Source: W0P28-013 sp051878315
GTDB lineage: Bacteria > Bacteroidota > Bacteroidia > Bacteroidales > Paludibacteraceae
DNA: 64,000 nucleotides
Assembly: GCA_051878315.1 (NCBI GenBank)
Contig: JBJEJW010000067.1
Coordinates: 124,001-188,000 of the forward strand
Direction: 5' to 3'
Positions 7,621 to 16,170 of this stretch are shown in pieces (position 1 is the stretch's first letter; every line of letters starts with the position of its first letter). The position numbers were made by a program, and so were the translations under genes. Under the pieces are notes generated by a model. That model ran no database searches. It saw nothing but the letters and a program-made list of their open reading frames with translations, and was not told the DNA's origin.

Positions 7621-10600
7621 TTATTGAATATTACAGATACCATCTGCCAATGCATGCAACATACCAATCAAAGGATAGAAGAAGAGTGTTTCTTCAACTG
7701 GGGCATTCACATCGACTTCCTCTAAGCGACATGACAATCCTTTCCGCATATACGTTTCGAGATCACGGTAGCAGATATCCTGAGCAGTCTGTAAAGAGTT
7801 TGCGTCTACATCGAAATGTTCACGGAAGGAGAACTTCTTATCAATAGCAAATACGAAATCTATGAACTTCTTTACCTGAGCAACGGTGTTGCAAATATAA
7901 GCCTCATCGACGTTCTGATAGGTAAAATTAGATGGTATGAAGTTTGTAAAGTCGGCACTATCTAGTACCACCTTTGTATCATTAACATCATCGTAGTTTT
8001 GAATCGTATTGCAAATAATACCGCCCTTACAGGTAGCCTCTTTGGGTTGAGCCTCACGATACAAAATCTCTAAACCATCTTTTGGATAAGATTCGCCATA
8101 AACCTCAACGAAGATAGTCTTGGTGAAGTCCTCTAACGTTTCAGAGTCGGTTGTCAGAATAGAAATTACCTTTGAACCATTACCACTGAATGCAATATGA
8201 CGAGGCATACCAAGCCCTTTTACTTTCATGATGTTTGCAATGTGATAAATAATAGCGGTATAGAAGAAAATAAATGACATCTTTTGGGTACTATCGTGCT
8301 GTAAGATTTCATTGAAATCGACATTTGACGTTATTGACTTATTGCTAACATTATCCTTTAATGAGAACAAGAAGGATGCCAAATCTACAGAGCGGTTTGC
8401 GTCATTTAGTTGCGTATAAACATCGAGCAACTGGGACTCAGTAGATCCATTTGACTTTAGAGTATCTTCCAAGCGCTTCTTAAACTGGCGGATAATACCA
8501 TTTTGTACTCCATTGTTATCAGCATAGGCATCTCCAAAGATGGAATTTGCAGCAAACCTGAAAGAAGTAATATGCTTCACTGTTCCTGCCTCCGCCATTA
8601 CGACATCAGTGGTGCCACCACCTATGTCAACAGTAACAATGTTATTCACAGCAGCATTAGAATGTTTATAAAACTCATAAGGGGCCAATGATTCAGTCAT
8701 TGCGCATATATTTTTAGTATTATCCCCAAAATACTTACTATATGCATCCTTCCATACTTGCTTAAAACTATTATATCGTGCGCGAGACATACTAATCGGA
8801 TAGAACCAAACAATCTTTGTGCCTTGGAGGTCGCCATTATTGAGAACAACCTTATTCCTAAGTAAGATCATTAATGACTCAATGTAACATTTAACCTTTT
8901 GAATGTTATCAGTGTCGTTCGACCACTTCAGGTTAGTACGAATCTGGTTGTATTGATACTCTTGCAATTTTTCATAGGTAAATGCAAAACCAGCATGTAC
9001 CATCGGTAGAACGGCTTGTTCCCATTTTGTGTTTCTGGCCTCGGTCATAGCCGTTCTCATGGGGAAGTTATACTTGTTATGCTGACCTATGAGAGTTGGC
9101 ATAAACTCGGCCTCAAAGATAATTTGATATGCACGACTGTATTTAGCGAATGGGAGAATTTGTGCATCACTGGCAACAACATCAAATTCCTTGGTAGGAC
9201 CTGCGTTCACTTTGTACTCTATATGAGTGTTGGTTGTTCCAAAGTCGACAGCGAATGTATAGTGATCGCTACCTGCTTCAGGACGTAAGATGGGAACAAT
9301 AACACCGGAAGCATTATTGCAATCGAGGCGAACATAGTCGAAATTAGAGCCATTCAACGCAATTGCATGCCCCTTCTGATAGCGTTGATCACTTGTATTA
9401 CGAACGTGTTGGATGGTATCAATCTTCTGCGCTTTACGCTTGCATGTAATAGTGTATTGCGTGGAATCAGAGAATGCATGCACAAAGCCCATGCGATAGA
9501 AAGCTAAGTTCTCATTAGCAAATTTTACGCTCGTCAACATAGCGAAAGCAAAGTCATACTCAACTATCGCTCCACAATTGCGCTCTGCTATTTGAGGCTC
9601 ATTGTGATCGTAGTAATTGCGACGATACTCTATAAAACGGTTATTCTTCACCGGTACTCGAAGAATAACAGTAACGCCACCAGCGTTCTTTTTGATTTCT
9701 ATTAGTTTCTGACCTCCAACAGTACCTTGAAGTTGCTCAACAGTAAAGAACTCAAAGAACAGATCTTTGATGGGGAGAGCAAAACTAATATCATCCATCT
9801 GTTCTATATTTCCATCGAAATAATTTTTTCGATTATCTGCAGACATACCATAGGGCGTGCGAATGATATAGTCCTCAAGGAAATCACTGATGGTGAGGAA
9901 AGGATACAAGGTTCCATCGTCTGGCAGAGTACGATCCTGCCAAGGTTCTGACACCGAGAACGGAACCTTAGTATTCTTATCCCAAGGATCGCGAACGTAC
10001 GTGAATTTTTGCGTGAAGGTGTCCACGGGAAGAACCAAAGGAGGATTCTCTCCTTCAAACAACGGACTGTCAATTACAAAATCACTAACTTCTGGTATAT
10101 TTGCCACATTGGAACGTGCTTGCATTAATGCAACGCCCAAAACCTCTACAGTATTACCGGCATTACCTTCAACTGCAATCGGATCATAGACAGACATATC
10201 ACCAGAAAGAACCTGTAATTCGCTTTTGCGTTTAGTATCCGAAGCATTGTAACATGCCTGCAAATATGCGTACACTTCCGGGAACAAAGAGGCAAAATCC
10301 TGAATGGACTTTGAAAGCTTCCACATATATTTATGGAACTCAATATCGCGTTTATAGAGAGGCTTGAAGTCATCATCAAATGGACGATCTTGACCAAAAG
10401 CGATGTCTGTAACGACGTCACTCAAGTCGTTAGCAGAACAAAAGAAGAGTGTAGCAGGAGAGGTCGCACCAATGATGCTGATTTCGTCTCTACCTCTTTT
10501 GTAATTAAGCAGATAGATACGGTTCAACTTGTCAAAATTGTAGCTCTTGGCATCTTGAATCATAAAGAGACGATATGTTTCACCCAATTGTACATGAGCT

Positions 10601-10977
10601 GGAACCTTTGAATCAAGAAGTGTTTTGAGATCATTTTTGGCATCCCACGGAATTATCTCTACCTTGTCAGTAAGCTTTGCATATTCAAAGAAAATCTGAG
10701 CAACATCCAACGAATCAGATACCATCTTATGGAAGATTGTATCACCGTCAAGATTGTTATAATTGCCTTGATTATCTTTGTCTGCAACCGTTTTAAATGC
10801 AGTTTTTACAAGATCAATTCGTGCAAACGGTGAAGGAATAGAGGTAATCTGCTTTTTAGCAGAAGCTCCATTGGGATCTTTTATTTGATCAATAGCTTGT
10901 GTGCTATATTTAGAGGAATTTTGCCATCCTTCGATGGTGTTCATTCCTTCGGTCTGTAGTCTAAATACGTGTGCCAT
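7621..10977 (-). CDS. Large actin/Hsp70-fold ATPase, SrfB-like
   Basis: A 1118-residue protein with no signal or membrane helix. The second half carries actin/Hsp70 superfamily ATPase motifs. Phosphate-1 is at about 570-585 (AVDFGTTNTHIEY), phosphate-2 at about 778-790 (VTVDIGGGTTDVV) and an adenosine-type motif at about 922-930 (AFSGNGSKV). Between them is WFYPISMSRARYNSFKQ. The first 560 residues have no domain I can name. Size and architecture recall the SrfB family (annotated 'virulence factor SrfB' in proteobacteria), but that match is from memory. It lies between the tubulin-like gene (5-nt gap) and the coiled-coil membrane proteins (3-nt gap). A cytoplasmic ATP-dependent switch or polymer is inferred. 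Confidence 0.8.
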   Translation of the reverse strand: MAHVFRLQTEGMNTIEGWQNSSKYSTQAIDQIKDPNGASAKKQITSIPSPFARIDLVKTAFKTVADKDNQGNYNNLDGDTIFHKMVSDSLDVAQIFFEYAKLTDKVEIIPWDAKNDLKTLLDSKVPAHVQLGETYRLFMIQDAKSYNFDKLNRIYLLNYKRGRDEISIIGATSPATLFFCSANDLSDVVTDIAFGQDRPFDDDFKPLYKRDIEFHKYMWKLSKSIQDFASLFPEVYAYLQACYNASDTKRKSELQVLSGDMSVYDPIAVEGNAGNTVEVLGVALMQARSNVANIPEVSDFVIDSPLFEGENPPLVLPVDTFTQKFTYVRDPWDKNTKVPFSVSEPWQDRTLPDDGTLYPFLTISDFLEDYIIRTPYGMSADNRKNYFDGNIEQMDDISFALPIKDLFFEFFTVEQLQGTVGGQKLIEIKKNAGGVTVILRVPVKNNRFIEYRRNYYDHNEPQIAERNCGAIVEYDFAFAMLTSVKFANENLAFYRMGFVHAFSDSTQYTITCKRKAQKIDTIQHVRNTSDQRYQKGHAIALNGSNFDYVRLDCNNASGVIVPILRPEAGSDHYTFAVDFGTTNTHIEYKVNAGPTKEFDVVASDAQILPFAKYSRAYQIIFEAEFMPTLIGQHNKYNFPMRTAMTEARNTKWEQAVLPMVHAGFAFTYEKLQEYQYNQIRTNLKWSNDTDNIQKVKCYIESLMILLRNKVVLNNGDLQGTKIVWFYPISMSRARYNSFKQVWKDAYSKYFGDNTKNICAMTESLAPYEFYKHSNAAVNNIVTVDIGGGTTDVVMAEAGTVKHITSFRFAANSIFGDAYADNNGVQNGIIRQFKKRLEDTLKSNGSTESQLLDVYTQLNDANRSVDLASFLFSLKDNVSNKSITSNVDFNEILQHDSTQKMSFIFFYTAIIYHIANIMKVKGLGMPRHIAFSGNGSKVISILTTDSETLEDFTKTIFVEVYGESYPKDGLEILYREAQPKEATCKGGIICNTIQNYDDVNDTKVVLDSADFTNFIPSNFTYQNVDEAYICNTVAQVKKFIDFVFAIDKKFSFREHFDVDANSLQTAQDICYRDLETYMRKGLSCRLEEVDVNAPVEETLFFYPLIGMLHALADGICNIQ

Positions 10978-10982
10978 AGTGA

Positions 10983-12428
10983 TTAAAACATTCTTAGTTT
11001 CTCCTCAACGAGTTTTTTGGTAGCTTGGAAGAAAAGTTCAACAAAGGTATGATTTTTGGTCTTGTCGTTTTTTGCCTTGAGATTATGAGCAATACTATTC
11101 AATCGATCATCAAACAAGGCGTAATTCGAGTTTAAGCTCATAACGCGAGCGGGTTTAACGCCTTTGACAAAACTGAATAGTTCACCTTTGTTCTCTTCTA
11201 TCTCATATGGCGCAAAACCACGTTTATTATCGGCGAGTTCTTTGAACCATGCAAACGAAGCATTACGGAACTTCTCGAGACTTCCATAGAAAGAACCGGC
11301 CAAGAAATTATCGTCATATTGAAGATCTTTTGCCCATTGTTGAGATTTAATAGAATCATTCAATTGCTCCTTCATAAACTTGCAGAACAATACATACTGA
11401 GTTAGACGAGTCTGAACGAGACGCTTCGTCTGTTCGGAAAGATTCTCAAAGATAACCGATTCAGAATCTTTTTTGATGCCATATTCCTTGTACATACAGG
11501 TCTCTGGAATACCATTTCTCGTTACTAGTTCTTCACTGGGTATGGACATGAAATCAATGATAGACAGAGCAGAGATCATTTCCACGATATGAGCGTCGTT
11601 CTGCTGACGAGTACCCCCATCCACATTCTCATATTGATTAGAAACACGATCCGCAACGTAATAGAGTACATTTGGCTCAGTTACATTCTTATCGTAATAA
11701 GTCAAAGCAGCCTTTGCCTTCGCAATAAAAGTAGATGAGTCAATTTCACTCTTAGATGCATTCTCGGGTTTAACACCAAAATAAGGAAGTACGGTAATCG
11801 CTCCAATCGGAGCATCCTTAACGTTTCCATTGCCGGATAATTCATTGCTAACAGCACGAAGGTTTTTAACCAGCAAAGGGAATCCACTAGCACCCGTTCC
11901 TCCAAAAATAGAACTTATCACAAAGATTCTATCACCTTGTTTAAATGACGCGATGATGTCCTGAAAAATTTTTGAATGTTGATATTGGTTAAGTACAACA
12001 CTTCCAATATTGGGATTCCCCTTGAATCCGACATCCATATTTGCATTTAGATTATGCTGAGAGAACAGCATGGAAGCAAAAGCTTTATTCGCTTTATCTA
12101 GCTGTGAAAATTCGATATATTTATCGAATTTTACGTCCTGCGTATTGTCTAACGGCATAACAACGTCAGGCACTACAGAGAGATCAAATTCTGTTCTGAA
12201 GAATCTATTTTGCGAAGACGAGTCAAAAGTTAATTGTTTGCGAATACTTTCGTAAGTACGCAGCATATCCACAGTACGAGTAAGATCTGCAGCAGCATGA
12301 TCCGGATCAATAATAATTGGAACGATTTTATCTGCGTCGATTTTTACTCCTGACGCCAAAAGCATGGTAAGAGACTTCAATACACGAGAGCCTGTTCCAC
12401 CGATGCCGAAAATATAAAGTTTACTCAT
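10983..12428 (-). CDS. Tubulin/FtsZ-like GTPase
   Basis: A 481-residue protein that opens with a Rossmann loop typical of the tubulin superfamily (YIFGIGGTGSRVLKSLTML, residues 3-21). A glycine-rich tubulin signature (IFGGTGASGFPLL, about 173-185) follows, and an Asp-rich strand (VPIIIDPDH) sits where the base-side loops of FtsZ lie. It lacks the canonical FtsZ C-terminal peptide, and its C-terminal half is helical and unfamiliar. It best fits the divergent tubulin-like/FtsZ-like families reported next to vWA and OmpA-type genes. GTP binding is predicted from the motifs; polymerisation is inferred. The partner genes are an actin-like ATPase downstream and a membrane protein 20 nt upstream. 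Confidence 0.82.
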   Translation of the reverse strand: MSKLYIFGIGGTGSRVLKSLTMLLASGVKIDADKIVPIIIDPDHAAADLTRTVDMLRTYESIRKQLTFDSSSQNRFFRTEFDLSVVPDVVMPLDNTQDVKFDKYIEFSQLDKANKAFASMLFSQHNLNANMDVGFKGNPNIGSVVLNQYQHSKIFQDIIASFKQGDRIFVISSIFGGTGASGFPLLVKNLRAVSNELSGNGNVKDAPIGAITVLPYFGVKPENASKSEIDSSTFIAKAKAALTYYDKNVTEPNVLYYVADRVSNQYENVDGGTRQQNDAHIVEMISALSIIDFMSIPSEELVTRNGIPETCMYKEYGIKKDSESVIFENLSEQTKRLVQTRLTQYVLFCKFMKEQLNDSIKSQQWAKDLQYDDNFLAGSFYGSLEKFRNASFAWFKELADNKRGFAPYEIEENKGELFSFVKGVKPARVMSLNSNYALFDDRLNSIAHNLKAKNDKTKNHTFVELFFQATKKLVEEKLRMF

Positions 12429-12448
12429 AATGGTACAAAATTACAGGG

Positions 12449-13072
12449 TTAATGTTTCGGCCAAACACTGCGCCATGGGGTGTGACGGCATGATGGAGAG
12501 AAACGCTTCAAAATAAAAGAAAAGAGCAAAAACCATATCATACCTATAAACATGTTTGCAAAACCAAAACCGACGAAGGTTTGAGTTGTTAACATGGGTT
12601 GTGCGTCTTGCTGAGGTTGCAAAGAATTACATCCGCCTTCAGGAGAATCAGATTCCTCCTCATCTGATTCCATTTCTTCGTCAGCAATCTCATCACCTTC
12701 TACTGCTGCTTCGTCATCTTCTTCTGCATACTCCTCTGTACCATCAGGAAGGTAACAATTCTCCGTGCCATATACGACATAGTTCGGCATATCATTCAAT
12801 TGCGACTTAACAACTCCAAATCCATAGCCCCAAGAAAAAAAGGCAACAATGCCTAAAACGATGAGCCAACTAATGATACCATTGAATCTTGCATGATGAA
12901 CAAAATAGTACAAACATGCAATAAGAAAAACTACCGCAATGGTAACAATACCTATTACGCCATTAAACTGATTAGTCTGATTGAGAATGTAGTCACAATC
13001 AAAACCAGCCAAGAAATTGTAGAGATTTTCATGGTACAATCCCACAAACCATTTGTAAATTGAACGCATCAT
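12449..13072 (-). CDS. Integral membrane protein with acidic loop
   Basis: A 207-residue protein of no family known to me. Two helices at about 38-58 and 64-84 are followed by a very acidic segment at about 112-145 (EEDDEAAVEGDEIADEEMES). A third helix at about 165-187 and a basic tail follow. The acidic run is likely surface-exposed and could bind cations or a basic partner. It sits between the vWA gene (15-nt gap) and the tubulin-like gene, so a role as membrane receptor for the tubulin-like protein is possible but not shown. Confidence 0.78.
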   Translation of the reverse strand: MMRSIYKWFVGLYHENLYNFLAGFDCDYILNQTNQFNGVIGIVTIAVVFLIACLYYFVHHARFNGIISWLIVLGIVAFFSWGYGFGVVKSQLNDMPNYVVYGTENCYLPDGTEEYAEEDDEAAVEGDEIADEEMESDEEESDSPEGGCNSLQPQQDAQPMLTTQTFVGFGFANMFIGMIWFLLFSFILKRFSPSCRHTPWRSVWPKH

Positions 13073-13087
13073 TGTGTATAATTTTTA

Positions 13088-14296
13088 TTATTTCTGATTA
13101 ATTGAGATAGAGACCTTCAGTAATTCTTTCTTGTTGTAATAGAAAGCTTTAAAGACCGCATCTGCGATTGTCTTTATACCAAAAGTTTTATTAAGACTGC
13201 CTTCGTCAAAAATTTTGTCGCAATCATTGGGGTCAATATTGTATGACTCTACCCACGACGGAATTTTATTCTTAAGTGTAAGAGTTAACTGGCAAGGAGT
13301 GGGATTGACATGTGTTTCAATATGAATACGATGTGTGGTTCCATTTCCTTTCATTTTCTCAACTTTTGTAACATTATACTGAGGATTACTTAAGGAATAG
13401 CTTGACTTTTCGGTTAGGAATTTACCCAATAGACCATATTGCGACAAATCAATTGCGATCATAAAACGATACTTCCCATCGTCACCTAACTTTGCCTTTT
13501 TTACTCCTTGTGCACCTTCACTTATAGAACCAGCAGAGGGGGCCTGAATAGTGAATTTTGGATCTTTCCTGGAATTTACATTAAAGAAGACATAGGAATT
13601 AGTTACAGCAGATTTACCCTGTCCGTTATCCATAGACTTGTATGTAACCTTACTGCGAAAATCACTAACCAGCGAACGATTCGAAATTACCCACATGTAA
13701 TAAGGACGTTCCGCGTTAATTTTCTTAGGAGTATCCACACAATCGTAAAAATTACCGTTAAAAGTAGAAACCATGCGGTACATGGCGATTGCAAGGTCGG
13801 GTTGATTGTTCAACTTCGACTTAATTACATTTGAGATTGCATTACTTTCAGAGGCAAGAACAGTTGTTGCATCATTTCCTCTACCCGGAGATATAATGAA
13901 ATCAGAAATAATAATCGATATTGTATCACCTCCTGTTTTATCAAGAACTTTTGAAAAAAAGTTACTCATACAAGTTTTCCCGAGATCACCCTTATATGTT
14001 TTTGCATTATGAACAGTAACTCCTTTAAGAAAGGATGCCGTTGGGCCATTGTATGGGAAGATTGCACTATTAATGTAATGCAGATGAATATTATCGTCAG
14101 ATGCCAAGCCACTTAGGTTGATCGAAGTAACCAGATTACTAATAGCCCATTCAAACTCATTACCTTGGGAAATATACCCAAACATACTTCCAGTGTTATC
14201 AACATAAATGTTGACAATGTTTGCTTTCTCCTCGGCAAATACTAGTAGATTTGAAGCTATTAGTAACGCTAAAATAATGTGTTTGTTCATTTTCAT
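13088..14296 (-). CDS. Secreted von Willebrand factor A-like protein
   Basis: A 402-residue protein with a signal peptide (IILALLIASNLLVFAEE). A vWA-type domain follows: NIVNIYVDNTGSMFGYI carries a MIDAS motif of the DxTGSM kind, and SIIISDFIISPGRG supplies the later metal-ligand Asp. The C-terminal part (about 240-400) is beta-rich and unassigned. There is no lipobox and no clear C-terminal anchor, so it is probably periplasmic. It is the first gene of the array, 66 nt after the terminator-like hairpin of the structured leader. vWA proteins commonly act as metal-dependent adhesion or assembly platforms. Confidence 0.8.
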   Translation of the reverse strand: MKMNKHIILALLIASNLLVFAEEKANIVNIYVDNTGSMFGYISQGNEFEWAISNLVTSINLSGLASDDNIHLHYINSAIFPYNGPTASFLKGVTVHNAKTYKGDLGKTCMSNFFSKVLDKTGGDTISIIISDFIISPGRGNDATTVLASESNAISNVIKSKLNNQPDLAIAMYRMVSTFNGNFYDCVDTPKKINAERPYYMWVISNRSLVSDFRSKVTYKSMDNGQGKSAVTNSYVFFNVNSRKDPKFTIQAPSAGSISEGAQGVKKAKLGDDGKYRFMIAIDLSQYGLLGKFLTEKSSYSLSNPQYNVTKVEKMKGNGTTHRIHIETHVNPTPCQLTLTLKNKIPSWVESYNIDPNDCDKIFDEGSLNKTFGIKTIADAVFKAFYYNKKELLKVSISINQK

Positions 14297-14361
14297 AAAT
14301 ATTAGTCTATTTGTTTTCCCATTTTATGACTTTCCACCGCAAAAAGTAACCTATAAACAAT

Positions 14362-14630
14362 AAAAAAAGCGTGGGAGTCTGTATTTGTTACTTATCCTAC
14401 ACTTCAGGCCTTCGCATTGCCCCTCAAGAAGATAAGCAACGCAGAAGTCCACGCTTAGTGCCGCATTACAAAAATACGACACTCCGTAGCCATCTACTAT
14501 TGCCTCGTTTCTTCCTGAATATTTCAAAGTTGCGAAGTTTGAAGTGTCAGAAACAAAGCGCAGTAAACGCTTTTTCGTATGTCTTGTATCCCACCCTCAA
14601 AGCCCGTCGCGGACTTCTGCAGGTGTTTAA
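14362..14630 (-). ncRNA. Structured RNA of about 270 nt: leader/attenuator of the array or a stand-alone small RNA
   Basis: This fills the only gene-free stretch over 300 nt. Read on the minus strand from the promoter at 14636-14666 it contains many helices. A 13-bp long-range helix joins 14608-14620 and 14441-14453 (one G-U pair). Hairpins lie at 14555-14573, 14523-14543 and 14458-14482 (10 bp, 5-nt loop). A 10-bp stem pairs 14431-14440 with 14387-14396. A 7-bp closing stem pairs 14449-14455 with 14368-14374 and is followed by U6-7 (14367-14362). The closing stem and the 13-bp helix compete for 14449-14453, so terminator and anti-terminator forms are possible. It is not tmRNA, SRP RNA or RNase P by motif. 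The Bacteroidales-1/6S-like family is a candidate I cannot test. Confidence 0.6.
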
Positions 14631-14635
14631 CGCGA

Positions 14636-14666
14636 CAAAGATAATATATTTTTTGTGAATAAACAA
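14636..14666 (-). promoter_or_regulatory. Bacteroidota promoter reading toward the structured RNA and array
   Basis: On the minus strand, TATCTTTG at 14643-14636 and TTG at 14666-14664 are 20 nt apart, an exact fit to TTG-N19-21-TAnnTTTG. Transcription should start near 14630. Confidence 0.75.
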
Positions 14667-14716
14667 CGTATTTCTTAATAAAAATGTGGATAATTTAGAG
14701 CATGGCGGTGGTGCAG

Positions 14717-14747
14717 TTGGCCATATCGGCGAAAAAATGTACCTTTG
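14717..14747 (+). promoter_or_regulatory. Promoter of the MATE gene
   Basis: TTG at 14717-14719 and TACCTTTG at 14740-14747 are 20 nt apart. The predicted start (about 14752) lies inside the frame that opens at GTG 14686, so translation must begin later, at ATG 14773. Confidence 0.75.
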
Positions 14748-14772
14748 CACACTTTTTTATCCGTGGAGTGTG

Positions 14773-16125
14773 ATGCGTTGGCTGAAGACATATTTGCCTT
14801 TCTATAAGCGCAACCTGAAAGTGGCGTTGCCTATCGTGTGCTCGCAACTGTGCATAGGCATTGTACAGTTGGTCGATACGCTGATGGTGGGTCATCTGGG
14901 TACGGTGGAGTTGGCCGCCGTGTCGTTTGCATCGTCGGTGTTTGCCATCGGCAATGTCTTTTCGATGGGCGTGGTGTTAGGATTGACGCCATTGGTGGGG
15001 CAGGCGTTTGTGCGAGGCGAACATGCCGTATGTGCACGCTTGTTCCAAAATGCGTTTTTGCTGGCATTGTTGGCGGCAGTGGCGGTGTGCTCGGTGATGT
15101 TTGTGGTGGCGGGCTTAATGCCGTTTATGGGACAGGTACCCGAAGTGGTTACCTTGGCTACTCCTTATTTTATCGCCTTGGTGGTCAGCCTTGTGCCACA
15201 ACTTATATTCCTGACAATCAAACAGTTCCTTGAAGGATTAGGCAATACTCGGGTGGCTATGTGGATAACGATAATCACTATCGTCATCAACGTATTTTTG
15301 AATTATGTGCTGATTTTCGGTAAATGGGGATTCCCTGAATGGGGTGTTTTTGGCGCAGGAGTGGCAACGTTGGCGGCGCGTACCGTTTCGCCGATTTTGT
15401 TTATCGTGTGGTTGCGCTTGAAACGTGCTTGGTGGGCCTATTGTCGCGCGTTCAGTTGGCGTTTGTTCAGTTGGTCGGCTTTGAGCGAGTTGTTGCGCAT
15501 CGGTTTACCCATTTCGGGGCAGATGCTGTTGGAAGTGTCGGCGTTTGCCTTGTCGGGCATTATGGTCGGCTGGCTTGGTACAGTGCCGTTGGCGGCTAAT
15601 CAGGTGGTGATGAATTTGTCGAATCTGACCTTTATGCTGGTGTTGGGCATAGCGTCGGCCACAACCATCCGTGTCAGTCATCAGATAGGGGCGCGCGACT
15701 ACAAGGCAATGAAGATGGCGGCTTCTGCGTCCGTTCATTTGGCGTTGATGGCCGAAATATTTACGGCGTTGCTGTTCATCTTTGGCGGACGTGCCATGAT
15801 GTCGGTATTCACTAACGATATGGCAGTGATAGACCTTGGCGCACAATTATGTGTGTGCGTGGGCATCTTCCAGATTTTTGACGGTTTGCAGGCTGTCGGC
15901 ATTGGCATTTTGCGGGGACTGACCGATGTTAACGTCATCATGCGTAATGCGTTTATCGCTTATATCTGCATCACGTTTCCGTTGGGTTACATTTTGGCTT
16001 TCCCGTGCGGTTTTGGCGCTGTCGGCATTTGGACGGCGTTCATCGTCGGGCTGGGTCTGGCGGCAGTGCTGCATTTCGCGCGTTACTACAAAATGCGCCG
16101 TATCAAATTCGAATCATTGCAATAA
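14773..16125 (+). CDS. MATE family multidrug/Na+ efflux transporter
   Basis: A 450-residue inner-membrane protein with about twelve hydrophobic helices in two MatE repeats. The first begins near VALPIVCSQLCIGIVQLVDT with the family phrase DTLMVGHLG; the second begins near LRIGLPISGQMLLEVSAFAL. MATE proteins export cationic drugs or metabolites in exchange for Na+ or H+. I chose ATG 14773 rather than GTG 14686 because the promoter's TACCTTTG element lies between them and the family usually starts close to this Met. The gene is monocistronic or read with phoH. It is GC-richer than the array on its left and marks the return to ordinary chromosome. Confidence 0.9.
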   Translation: MRWLKTYLPFYKRNLKVALPIVCSQLCIGIVQLVDTLMVGHLGTVELAAVSFASSVFAIGNVFSMGVVLGLTPLVGQAFVRGEHAVCARLFQNAFLLALLAAVAVCSVMFVVAGLMPFMGQVPEVVTLATPYFIALVVSLVPQLIFLTIKQFLEGLGNTRVAMWITIITIVINVFLNYVLIFGKWGFPEWGVFGAGVATLAARTVSPILFIVWLRLKRAWWAYCRAFSWRLFSWSALSELLRIGLPISGQMLLEVSAFALSGIMVGWLGTVPLAANQVVMNLSNLTFMLVLGIASATTIRVSHQIGARDYKAMKMAASASVHLALMAEIFTALLFIFGGRAMMSVFTNDMAVIDLGAQLCVCVGIFQIFDGLQAVGIGILRGLTDVNVIMRNAFIAYICITFPLGYILAFPCGFGAVGIWTAFIVGLGLAAVLHFARYYKMRRIKFESLQ

Positions 16126-16148
16126 TCGCCGTTTTTTGCGTATCTTTG
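16117..16148 (+). promoter_or_regulatory. Promoter of phoH
   Basis: TTG at 16117-16119 and TATCTTTG at 16141-16148 are 21 nt apart, giving a leader of about 17 nt before ATG 16171. Confidence 0.65.
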
Positions 16149-16170
16149 CAGCGAACAAAATCCATAGCGT

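Noticed and set aside
14362..14630. SRP RNA, tmRNA or RNase P RNA for the structured RNA
   Set aside because: It lacks the SRP GGAA-loop core, the tRNA-like ends and tag codons of tmRNA, and the P4 core of RNase P.
14371..14658. 95-codon plus-strand frame in the gap before the MATE gene
   Set aside because: It lies over the structured RNA, has no family features, and stops short of the plus-strand promoter at 14717.
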